Shown here piece by piece: positions 41,541 to 49,564 of a DNA stretch of 64,000 bases. Source of the stretch: Colletes latitarsis. Its lineage: Eukaryota; Arthropoda; Insecta; Hymenoptera; Colletidae. The notes below the pieces were generated by a model. It did no database searches and was not told the DNA's origin. It saw nothing but the letters and a program-made list of their open reading frames with translations. The position numbers and the translations under genes are program-made. Location of the stretch: positions 3,873,672-3,937,671 of the forward strand of contig NC_135134.1 of NCBI RefSeq assembly GCF_051014445.1, in the 5' to 3' direction. Numbering within the stretch: the stretch's first letter is position 1; the number at the start of each line of letters is the position of its first letter.

Positions 41541-42105
41541 AGTGTGGTACCACATTACTACGGGATCCAAACTAGAAAAAGGCCAGAATCTGGCCATCAA
41601 GTATGACAAATATGCGAAAGTACGAGTCTGATGAGAGCAAATCCCAGACCTAACCTAGACCTAACATGAGTTATTCTCTAAAATATTCATCGAAACCAGG
41701 TTAAATGGACTTTTTCGGTGTGGTACCACATTACTACGTGATCCAAAGCAGAAAAAACCCAGGATCCGTTCAACATGTATGTAAAGAATGCGAAAGTATG
41801 AGCCTGACGAGGGCAAATCCCAGACCTATCCCAGACATAACGTGCGTTTTCGTCTAAAATATTGACCGAAACCTGTTTTAATCGACTGTTTCAGTGTGGT
41901 ACCACATTACTACGTGATCCAAACCAGAAAAAGCCCAGAATCTGGCCATCATCTATGAGAAATATACGAAAGTACGAGCCTGATGAGAGCAAATCCCAGA
42001 CCTAACCAAGACCTAACATGCGTTATTCTCTAAAATATTGTTCGAAACCAGGTCTAATGGACTGTTTCAGTGTGGTACCACATTACTACGTGATCCAAAC
42101 CAGAA
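41541..42105 (-). repeat. Three-monomer block, copy 2 (partner 36611-37175)
   Basis: Same variant order as the partner. It ends where AAAAATCCAGAATCTGTTC replaces AAAGCCCAGAATCCGG. Confidence 0.7.
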
Positions 42106-44242
42106 AAAATCCAGAATCTGTTCAACAAGTATGTGAAAAACGCGAAACTATGACCCTGATGAGGGCAAATCCCAGACCTATCCCAGACATAACATGCGTT
42201 ATCCTCTAAAATATTGACCGAAACCTGTTTTAATCGACTGTTTCAGTGTGGTACCACATTACTACGTGATCCAAACCAGAAAAAGCCCAGAATCTGGCCA
42301 TCATCTATGGGAAATATACGAAAGTACGTGCCTGATGAGAGCAAATCCCAGACCTAACCAAGACCTAACATGCGTTATTCTCTAAAATGTTCATCGAAAC
42401 CAGGTAGAATGGACTTTTTCAGTGTGGTACCACATTACTACGTGATCCGAACCAGAAAAAACCCAGGATCCGTTCAACATGTATGTGAAGAATGCGAAAG
42501 TATGTGTCTGATGAGGGAAAATCCCAGGCCTAACCTAGACCTAACATGCGTTACCCTCAAAATAGTTGATCGAAACCAGGTTTAATCGACTGTTTCAGTG
42601 TGGTACCACATTACTACGTGATCCAAACCAGAAAAAAACCCAGGATCTGGCCATCAACTATGGGAAATATACGAAAGTACGTGCCTGATGAGAGCAAATC
42701 CCAGACCTAACCAAGACCTAACATGCGTTATTCTCTAATATATTTATCAAGACCAGATTTAATTGAATGTTTCAGTCTGGTACCACATTACTACGTGGTC
42801 CAATCCAGAAAAAACCCAGGATATGTACAGGAAGTAAGTGGAGAATGCGAAAGTATGTGTCTGATGAGGGAAAATCCCAGGCCTAACCTAGACCTGGCAT
42901 GAGTTATTCTCTAAAATATACATCGAAACCAGGTTTAATGGACTGTTTCAGTGTGGTACCACATTACTACGGGATCCAAACCAGAAAAAGGCCAGAATCT
43001 GGCCATCAAGTATGAGAAATATGCGAAAGTACGAGCCTGATGAGAGCAAATCCCAGACCTAACCTAGACCTAACATGAGTTATTCTCTAAAATGTTCATC
43101 GAAACCAGGTTGAATGGGCTTTTTCAGTGTGGTACCACATTACTACGTGATCCAAACCAGAAGAAACCCAGGATCCGTTCAACATGTATGTGAAGAATGC
43201 GAAAGTATGTGTCTGATGAGGGAAAATCCCAGGCCTAACCTAGACCTAACATGCGTTACCCTCAAAATAGTTGATCGAAACCAGGTTTAATCGACTGTTT
43301 CAGTGTGGTACCACATTACTACGTGATCCAAACCAGAAAAAAACCCAGGATCTGGCCATCAAGTATGAGAAATATGCGAAAGTATGAGCCCGCTGCGGGC
43401 AAATCCTAGACCTAACCCAGACATAACATGCGTTATTCCCTAAAATATTGATCGAAACCAAGTTTTATTGAATGTTTCAGTGTGATACCACATTACTACG
43501 TGATCCAATCCAGAAAAAGCCCAGGATCTAGCCATCAAGTATGAGAAATATGCGAAAGTGTGAGCCTGCTGAGGACAAATCCTAGACCTTACCCAGACAA
43601 AACATGAGTTATTCTCTAAAATATTGTTCCAAACCAGGACTAATTGAATGTTTCAGTGTGGTACCACATTACTACGTGATCCAAACCAGAAGAAACCCAG
43701 GATATGTTCAACAAGTATGTGAAAAATGAGAAACTATGAGCCTGATGAGGGCAAATCCCAGGCCCAACCTAGACCTAACATGCGTTATCCTCTAAAATAT
43801 TCATCGAAACTAGGTTTAATGGACTGCTTCAGTGTGGTACCACATTACTACGTGATCCAAACCAGAAAAAACCCAGGATCCGTTCAACATGTATGTGAAG
43901 AATGCGAAAGTATGTGTCTGATGAGGGAAAATCCCAGGCCTAACCTAGACCTAACATGCGTTACCCTCAAAATAGTTGATCGAAACCAGGTTTAATCGAC
44001 TGTTTCAGTGTGGTACCACATTACTACGTGATCCAAACCAGAAAAAAACCCAGGATCTGGCCATCAACTATGGGAAATATACGAAAGTACGTGCCTGATG
44101 AGAGCAAATCCCAGACCTAACCAAGACCTAGCATGCGTTATTCTCTAAAATATTGTTCGAAACCAGGTTTAATGGACTGTTTCAGTGTGGTACCACATTA
44201 CTACGTGATCCAAACCAGAAAAAACCCAGAATCTGTTCAACA

Positions 44243-44246
44243 AGTA
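44243..44246. other. Target-site duplication, left copy (AGTA)
   Basis: AGTA flanks the left LTR; CGTA flanks the right (51313-51316). The native satellite site reads CAACAAGTATGTGAAAAA, and the right flank resumes as CGTATGTGACAAA, so the target phase is clear. One of the four bases differs (A/C), so the duplication is imperfect or one flank mutated. Confidence 0.6.
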
Positions 44247-44331
44247 TGTTAAAGTACTAAGGGACTTTAACGTGGGTCCGGATGAGGAAACAGACAGGGA
44301 GAGAAAATGTTACAAGTTTTTCAATAAAGTT

Positions 44332-44337
44332 TTTATT
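44332..44337 (-). terminator. Putative polyadenylation signal AATAAA in the 3' LTR
   Basis: AATAAA on - lies about 20 bp downstream of the TATA-like box and about 85 bp from the LTR end, where an R/U5 boundary is expected. The identical motif sits at 49533-49538 in the 5' LTR. A nearby AATAAA on + (about 44322) forms an inverted pair with it. Confidence 0.5.
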
Positions 44338-45765
44338 ACAAAAATATAAATGAACTATTTATAACATTTTAACAAAACAAAACTAGAAACTAAAAGAAAA
44401 AACTGACGACGGCTCCTATTGCGGCCTCGTCTCCTCTTTTTTAGTCTCCTTATTTCAATTTTCTACTGCGGAGGCTTTCTGAAACAAAAGAATCCGCCTA
44501 ATAAATACATTTGCGGACAAGTCAACAATCGCGCGCTCGTCAGCTGTTTCTCGCGCTCCAGCGACAGTCTGGTGTGCTTGGAGGGGAGAGCTGGCTGGCT
44601 ATCTAGCGCTCTATCTAGTGGACTGTATATTCTTCTCTTTCTGGTCGATGAGATTCTCTTTCTACGATCTCACCAACGCGCACACCGGGTAGACGAGCTT
44701 TTCTCCGTTCTACCGGGTTCTCTTTGCAATGCCACGGACGGGAAACCAAATGGAGGTTGTAAGGTTCCAAGAAGCTATATCCCGCGAGCACGCTCCCCGT
44801 GCGGGTGACGTTTCTACACCACCCACGCAAGAGGACGTCTTGTCCTAGTTCGGCTCCCTCGTCAGCTGCTCCTCAGGAGCGACCTGCGGTATGCACACGT
44901 GGTTGCCAAGCCGGCGATTGCTTCATCAAAGGAACGCCCGGCAGCCAGCCGTGGCTACCTCGACGGAGGCTCCTGTCCCGAGGAACTGGCCTGCGGCTCA
45001 CCGGTTCAGGACTCAATCCCCTGCAATTCCAACCACCCTACGTTCACAGCCCAGTGTGGTCGACTCACAGCTGGTAGTGGGTGTAGCGATGGAAGGAAGG
45101 CTCTTCGAACCCTTTGCTCCACCGTACGCTTAGGCCCTACTTATTGTCCCCTCACGACGGTATATTGGAGCGGGTTTTCCGACGCCCGATGCTCGGAGAG
45201 CACCACGAAGTGATATTCTTTCTGAATATCTATCTTCCGGTTGCTCCTACGCCGTATAGCTCTAATCTTGGTCGGTGAAACTTTCCACCCCACCGGTCGG
45301 TGTACTCTCACTGGTACACAGGACGGGTGGTTCCAGTGGGTTTCGTATGACCTCTAGAAACGGTGAACTACCACTAGGTGATACCTGTATGTCGGTATCA
45401 GCCCTCCAGTAGCTCTAACCGGATAATTGGAAGAAGACTCAAGGCGATCCACACCGAATCTCCAACGTCGCAGTCGCATCCGCGAACTGCAACGTTCAAT
45501 CACAATCCTGCGTCTACGATCGCTTCACACTCGGCGTGCCTTGCGATCGCTGCAACGTCAGGCAGATTGTCCGTTTTCTGGGGAAAATCTCAAGTCGCTA
45601 TGACGAGATTTTCCAATAAACTATTTGTCCGCAAACTGATTCTATTACGAGGAGAGAGATCGGCTCATCCACCTCGGAGCTCGTAGGGAAAAGGGAACGC
45701 GACCGTCACAAGGTCCCCTCTCGATCGCCGACGGCTCAAGAATGAACCGTGACGATCTGCAAGCA

Positions 45766-45791
45766 GCGACGGCCGCGGCCGGCTCCGTCGC
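45766..45791. other. GC-rich hairpin in the LTR
   Basis: GCGACGG and CCGTCGC form a 7-bp stem around a loop beginning with CCGCGG; the overlapping GGCCGCGGCC (45771-45780) is itself a 10-bp palindrome. The copy in the 5' LTR is at 50967-50992. It lies in U3 by position; role unknown. Confidence 0.45.
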
Positions 45792-46111
45792 GCAAGCGCA
45801 GAACCGGGTAGCTACGCCTCGCGTTGCTGGGCCCGGGCTGCTACGCGCCGCGTTTCGTCTATCGATCTTTTTCCGATAGATCTCTTTTCTCTCTCTTTCT
45901 CAGCGCTAACAACACATTCCTAGAATTTGCTCCAAAACTCGAGAATTTCAGTGAAGCTAGCTTGAAAAAACACGTAAATAGCCGCGGTATACTAATCTGA
46001 ACGATGGAAAATTTCCATGTCAGCACAACCATCTTGAATTACGCGAATTCAATATAGATACGGGCATCGCGGCCGAGTTTCTGCGTCTCGGACTCATGCG
46101 ATATTTAAACA

Positions 46112-46124
46112 TACCGCCCCCCTT
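46112..46124 (-). other. Polypurine tract before the 3' LTR
   Basis: In element orientation AAGGGGGGCGGTA directly precedes the 3' LTR. It includes a run of six Gs, the expected place and composition of the plus-strand primer of an LTR element. Confidence 0.8.
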
Positions 46125-46249
46125 GCACGAATTGTGCAACACTAAGAGGACGCGGTTGTCCCGTACGGTAAGGATTTTACGCGAACCGAGAAAGAGAGAC
46201 GCGCACATTTAATTCAAAAAATTAAAAAATTTTTAATAATTAAAAGTAC
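46125..46249 (-). other. Retrotransposon 3' untranslated segment
   Basis: About 125 bp between the stop of the 212-codon ORF and the polypurine tract. It includes an almost pure A/T stretch (46209-46245). No ORF in element orientation and no other motif is seen. Confidence 0.6.
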
Positions 46250-46888
46250 TTACTGTTGTCCAGCAGTGGCCTGTTGCAGATTCCTCATTGAGGTTTGCAG
46301 CATTTGATCTGCCAATGCTCTCGTGGTAGCGTCAACCGTCCGGAGATGCATCCCCGCATAGCCCTTTGTCTGCCGTGCCTTCTTTGGCAAGGGCCTCTGC
46401 GTTTGGCGGAATCCGCTTGGCCCCGGCTGTGGCTCCGCAGCAGGTTTGGCCTGCCTTCTCCTTCGTCGCTTCTTAGCAGCCGGGTTGCTGCCAGCTTGCG
46501 CTGGTGCTGGCTGCCCATGCCGTGGCGGTGGAGGCGTCGGTATCGCCTGTTGCTGGTCTCGCGGCTGGGCCGGTCCTTCCAGCTTGTCTGGTCGCCAGGC
46601 GCTATGTAACAGCCGCCCGCCTGGTGCCCACCGAAGGATATACGTCCCTCCGGGGATGCGGGCATTATATTTTCCCCCGGCTTGTACAACTCGGGCCGGG
46701 ATCCGGACCTTGTCCAGTCCCAAATTTATCTCGACGTCCGGTTCGGGAGCAGCGGCGGCCTCTACCTCTTCTGCCCAAGAGGGCTGAGACGTTTCCGCCA
46801 ACTTCAGGATTCGTCCAAACTGAAGATCGATCTCGGGGTCCCCCGAGATCATCACTGTTGTTTCCGGATTGCTGCTTGTGTCGCTCAT
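46250..46888 (-). CDS. Unknown basic, proline-rich protein encoded by the retrotransposon (212 aa)
   Basis: An intact frame on the coding strand between the spacer and the polypurine tract, the place where env or an accessory gene sits in other elements. The ATG has a near-ideal context (CCACCATGA). Residues 1-50 are acidic. About 51-105 look like a compact domain (INLGLDKVRIPARVV, GGKYNARIPGGTYILRW). About 107-137 is proline/glutamine-rich. 139-148 is KKRRRRRQAK, a nuclear-localisation or arginine-rich RNA-binding type of tract. The C-terminus (about 173-212) could be helical. There is no signal peptide or membrane segment, so it is not an envelope protein. I do not recognise the family. Overlapping + strand frames are shorter and lack such support. 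Expression would need splicing or an internal start. Confidence 0.65.
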   Translation of the reverse strand: MSDTSSNPETTVMISGDPEIDLQFGRILKLAETSQPSWAEEVEAAAAPEPDVEINLGLDKVRIPARVVQAGGKYNARIPGGTYILRWAPGGRLLHSAWRPDKLEGPAQPRDQQQAIPTPPPPRHGQPAPAQAGSNPAAKKRRRRRQAKPAAEPQPGPSGFRQTQRPLPKKARQTKGYAGMHLRTVDATTRALADQMLQTSMRNLQQATAGQQ

Positions 46889-47682
46889 GGTGGTTCAGAA
46901 TTGACTGAATGGAATATGGCGACGCGTGGACCGCAGTCTCGCTCGGGTTGTTTACGTTGCTAGGCAACCCGTACCTCGGATTGAGCCCTAGCAACGACGG
47001 ATAGATGCAAGTAGACACCGGTTTCTATGAACGCGGTGGTACTTCACCTTCCGAATTCCTCGACAACAAAATCTGGAATTTCAATGTTTCCTCGAAAGCG
47101 ACGTTGCCACTTGTCGCTATCGTGGAAAAATTCACAGAAAATTTACACGACCCCGAAATTGGTCGTGTAGAGATAGATTTGGCCGTGCGTACTTTAACGA
47201 CACGTGCCTATCGCTTACCAATGAAACATTCTCTATTCGTCCCATTTTCCATAGATTTATGGGAGAATAGAGAGTTCTGCACTAAAACCACATAATTTGA
47301 TTTTAGCAATTTATGGGCCATATGCCTCTTTCCAAGACTTTATAGGAACGTAAAATAATTACGTCCCGCATCTCCTGATCAAGACTTTGGCGAAACATGC
47401 AATAATCACGTCCCGCTTGTCTCTAGATCACTTCAGGAAATTTCTGAATCGCCCTCGATCGGTTAAACAACGCGAGAGACGTTCAGTTTCCACTGATTCC
47501 TGTCGGAAAGTCTTTCAATCGACTTTCGACCGAACATAACTCCGTGTGAGAGACGCTTAATCGTCTGAGTTATCACTTAAAGCAGCGATCGATCGCGATT
47601 TTCCGCTTCGATCGTACAGAAACAAATCTATATTTCTCCGCTTTTTGCGTGAATTCACTCAGAGTGCGCTTTCAGTGAGATT
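46889..47682 (-). other. Non-coding, hairpin-rich spacer inside the retrotransposon
   Basis: About 800 bp between the ORFs, where pol would normally be, with no convincing frame. It holds several strong inverted repeats: 9-bp stem (47144-47152 with 47161-47169), 15-bp stem with one bulge (47230-47245 with 47259-47273), 10-bp stem with one bulge (47502-47530), and a 12-bp perfect palindrome GCGATCGATCGC (47585-47596). Two near-identical 16-mers (47354-47369 and 47401-47416, AATAATTACGTCCCGC type) are also present. It may be a structured RNA region; function is unknown. Confidence 0.6.
47230..47273 (-). other. Long stem-loop in the retrotransposon spacer
   Basis: TCTCTATTC-G-TCCCAT pairs with ATGGGA-GAATAGAGA: 15 base pairs, one bulged base (47239) and a 13-nt loop (47246-47258). 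A perfect pairing of this length is unlikely by chance and would fold in RNA of either strand. Confidence 0.6.
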
Positions 47683-47955
47683 TCACTGGTTTTCACACCG
47701 GTGATTTATCAAAAATGCGTGCGATCGACACAGCTTGCAATTTTGAAAATTACGTGCCGCATCTGATTCGCTACATCGACCTTCGCTTCTACCGCATCGA
47801 TCTCGATGCACGAAGGCGTCTTTTGGCCAACAATCTCTTGATTGTCCGAACCAATTTTTTCCACAAATCCACCGCTTGAATTGAAGAAGTTCCGCGGCTT
47901 CCATTCCTTGCGAATTTGAATTCGCGGTATTGGAACGCTCGCGAAATGCCTTCAT
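47683..47955 (-). CDS. Small cysteine-rich ORF overlapping the gag stop (90 aa), doubtful
   Basis: Its ATG overlaps the gag stop in the string AATGA, an arrangement compatible with termination-reinitiation. The product has seven cysteines spread over residues 31-87, near WICGKNW, RDCWPKD, RCGRSEG and CKLCRSH. I recognise no family, and it does not look like a retroviral protease. It may be a chance frame in the sequence that replaced pol; the overlap and intact length are the only arguments for it. Confidence 0.3.
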   Translation of the reverse strand: MKAFRERSNTANSNSQGMEAAELLQFKRWICGKNWFGQSRDCWPKDAFVHRDRCGRSEGRCSESDAARNFQNCKLCRSHAFLINHRCENQ

Positions 47956-49322
47956 TCACCATCGGGGATTTTCTCCGTTTCGTCGCCACCCGGTTGACTT
48001 TTCTGTCCTGCCAGATAGAGACGTTGCGGGTCGACTGCCCGTTTTTTCTTTTCTTTGTCCTTTGAAAACTCTGTCGTAGGCTTACGACTTTCTGTTTCCT
48101 TTCCGTAACGCTCGAAATGCAGCAGAGTATGGTGTCTGCCATTGCATTTAGAGCATACTTTTTCGGATGGACAGCTGAACCGCTCGTGACCCGGCGACAA
48201 GCAGATAATGCACAACCGACTATCTTTTGCGTAACGATAGCGGTAGTCTACCGTCAAGCCTTGGAAAGCACTGCATTGTGCTATTCCATGCTCGAGGCCG
48301 CAAAATCCACAAGATTCGCTGTTCTCCGAGCGACTTTCCACGACGGAGTTGTAACTCCGTACTTTAATTTTCGGTGGGTTACTCGTCGAAGATTTGCCCT
48401 TACCATCATCCGTTATTGTGATAGCGCGAGCACGCACCTCCAGAAATTCCACTAGTTCGTGAAACGAGGGATATTTCGTGGAGAGCTTCTGCGACAGTTC
48501 CCACTCCAGAAGGAGAGACCCTTCAAGCCTGCTTTTGATTGCATGGGCCAGCAGCCAATCTCGCTGCTCTCTTGTCGTGCCCAGTTTTTCAAAAGCGGCA
48601 AAAGCCTGCTTGAAGACGACAGTGACCTGATGTAAGCTAGTCAGGTCATCCTTTTTAATCGTCTTCATTTTTGTCAATTGATCAAGCAGTTTGGCGGTCA
48701 CCATACGTGGAAGCCCGAACTGATCTTTCAGGGTTTGCCACGCTACCTCGAAATTACCTTCAGTAATTTCAAGGTGTGCGATCGCAGCCAACGCTTGATC
48801 TTCCACACAGGCGTTCAGATATTGCAATCGATGCACATCTGAAAGCCTCGGGTTATTGATTATACTAGCGGTGAATAGATCCTCGAAATGGCTCCATTTA
48901 CGAGGATCCCCGCCGAATTTATTCAGACGTTGCTTTGGAAGCTCAATAGCGACATCATGCTGGTCGACCGACGACGCCGCTGTTTTTTTCTCAGCGGCTA
49001 GTTGCGTCAGTTCCGTAGCAATGTACGCCTGAAACTCCATAAACATAGTCTCCCATGCTTCAATTCCACCTTTGAAAACGAAGTTGCTTTTCTCGCACTT
49101 CGCAGGTGGATATTTTCTTCGAACAGCCAAGTACTGATCAACAGCTTTCTTGTACTGTTCGGAAACCGAGTCGAGCTTTGACTTGAGAAGTATCTCATTG
49201 TACTGAGCTCGACCTCGTTTCTTTAAATTTGTTATCGATCGTGACATTGCTTCAATCCGGCAGGTCAGGTCATCGAAATCGATTTCAATCTCGCTACGAC
49301 CGATCTCTCTGGCCAATGCCAT
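47952..49322 (-). CDS. gag: BEL/Pao Gag polyprotein (456 aa, intact)
   Basis: Structural protein of the retrotransposon, expected to assemble the cytoplasmic particle and bind element RNA. Residues 15-75 form a charged, probably helical N-terminus. About 128-290 resembles the DUF1759 capsid region of BEL/Pao Gags: LPKQRLNKFGGDPRKWSHF, then a NNPRLSDVHRLQYL stretch. Three zinc knuckles follow: C338-x2-C-x3-H-x4-C350, C371-x2-C-x4-H-x4-C384 and C390-x2-C-x3-H-x4-H402. The tail (about 410-440) is lysine-rich. The start codon has a strong context (ATCACCATGG) and is the first after the leader. In autonomous relatives the frame runs on into protease and RT; here it stops after ...KIPDGE at TGA. 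The frame is undamaged, which fits recent activity. Assignment to BEL/Pao is from motif memory. Confidence 0.9.
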   Translation of the reverse strand: MALAREIGRSEIEIDFDDLTCRIEAMSRSITNLKKRGRAQYNEILLKSKLDSVSEQYKKAVDQYLAVRRKYPPAKCEKSNFVFKGGIEAWETMFMEFQAYIATELTQLAAEKKTAASSVDQHDVAIELPKQRLNKFGGDPRKWSHFEDLFTASIINNPRLSDVHRLQYLNACVEDQALAAIAHLEITEGNFEVAWQTLKDQFGLPRMVTAKLLDQLTKMKTIKKDDLTSLHQVTVVFKQAFAAFEKLGTTREQRDWLLAHAIKSRLEGSLLLEWELSQKLSTKYPSFHELVEFLEVRARAITITDDGKGKSSTSNPPKIKVRSYNSVVESRSENSESCGFCGLEHGIAQCSAFQGLTVDYRYRYAKDSRLCIICLSPGHERFSCPSEKVCSKCNGRHHTLLHFERYGKETESRKPTTEFSKDKEKKKRAVDPQRLYLAGQKSQPGGDETEKIPDGE

Positions 49323-49427
49323 GGTGATCTTTTATTCGAGGATTGAAAATCAACTCGAAAATTCGTCCCGTAAGTAGCGACTTACGTGAACGTACTTGTA
49401 ACTCTCTACTGTCTTTTCTTTCCTCAA
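49323..49427 (-). other. Retrotransposon 5' leader between PBS and gag
   Basis: About 105 bp, purine-rich just after the PBS in element orientation (GAGGAAAGAAAAGACAG). No ORF is seen. This is where a packaging signal would be expected, but none can be identified by eye. Confidence 0.6.
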
Positions 49428-49445
49428 ATCCGGCTCGAAGGACCA
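49428..49445 (-). other. Primer-binding site for tRNA-Tyr
   Basis: In element orientation the sequence two bases after the 5' LTR is TGGTCCTTCGAGCCGGAT, 18 nt. Its complement, ATCCGGCTCGAAGGACCA, is the 3' acceptor end plus CCA of animal tRNA-Tyr as I recall it (those tRNAs begin CCTTCGATAGCTC, pairing with CGAAGG). This sets the orientation of the element and the priming tRNA. Confidence 0.85.
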
Positions 49446-49448
49446 AAT

Positions 49449-49472
49449 GTTAAAGTACTAAGGGACTTTAAC
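49449..49472. other. Hairpin at the LTR end next to the PBS
   Basis: GTTAAAGT and ACTTTAAC form an 8-bp perfect stem around an 8-nt loop (ACTAAGGG). It lies at the very end of U5, separated from the PBS by a few bases. The same hairpin is at 44248-44271 in the other LTR. Confidence 0.6.
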
Positions 49473-49555
49473 GTGGGTCCGGATGAGGAAACAGACAGGG
49501 AGAGAAAATGTTACAAGTTTTTCAATAAAGTTTTTATTACAAAAATATAAATGAA

Positions 49556-49564
49556 CTATTTATA
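49556..49564 (-). promoter_or_regulatory. Putative TATA box of the 5' LTR promoter
   Basis: TATAAATAG in element orientation, about 235 bp upstream of the gag start codon and about 110 bp before the LTR end. A start site 25-30 bp downstream would fall near the AATAAA at 49533-49538. Called on motif and position only. Confidence 0.5.

Larger units (their letters stand above)
30194..44246 (-). repeat. 176-bp satellite array, right arm, proximal part (G-rich strand on -)
   Basis: The same monomer in reverse orientation, about 80 units. Up to about 40.4 kb it contains a subfamily not seen in the left arm, marked by GATCCAGACCAGTGAAAGCC (GATGCAGACCAGTG in some monomers), near 30296, 30657, 31180, 35055, 36290, 39280 and 40340. 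No genes or RNA genes are seen. It ends where the retrotransposon is inserted. Confidence 0.96.
44247..46111 (-). mobile_element. 3' LTR (1865 bp)
   Basis: Direct repeat of 49448-51312 at a constant offset of 5201 bp. No substitution or indel was seen in the stretches compared, and constant spacing rules out net indels. In element orientation it begins TGTTTAAATATCGC and ends ...ACTTTAACA. It carries a TATA-like TATAAATAG (44355-44363) and an AATAAA (44332-44337) near its end. The length is large for the family, where LTRs are usually a few hundred bp. Open frames on + inside the LTR are taken as chance. Confidence 0.93.

Noticed and set aside
44419..44808. 129-codon ORF on + in both LTRs, with a hydrophobic start
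   Set aside because: It is antisense to the element, starts at a non-ATG codon, and appears twice only because the LTR is duplicated. No domain recognised.
44799..45686. Several overlapping + strand ORFs of 80-104 codons in the LTR
   Set aside because: They overlap one another in different frames in GC-richer sequence and are duplicated with the LTR; none shows coding features.
46250..46888. 212-codon ORF as an envelope gene
   Set aside because: No signal peptide, no transmembrane segment, few or no cysteines, and a strongly basic tract.
46295..46963. Plus-strand ORFs of 93-134 codons opposite the 212-codon ORF
   Set aside because: Shadows of the GC-rich, low-stop coding sequence on -, which is longer, has the better start context and agrees with element orientation.
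46665..47018. 117-codon ORF on - overlapping the start of the 212-codon ORF
   Set aside because: Different frame, low-complexity arginine/glycine end, and overlaps a better-supported frame.
47952..49322. Gag of a Ty3/Gypsy or Copia element
   Set aside because: The DUF1759-like LPK...FGGDPRKW...NNPRLSD pattern and three zinc knuckles with a final CCHH form fit BEL/Pao, not Gypsy or Copia.
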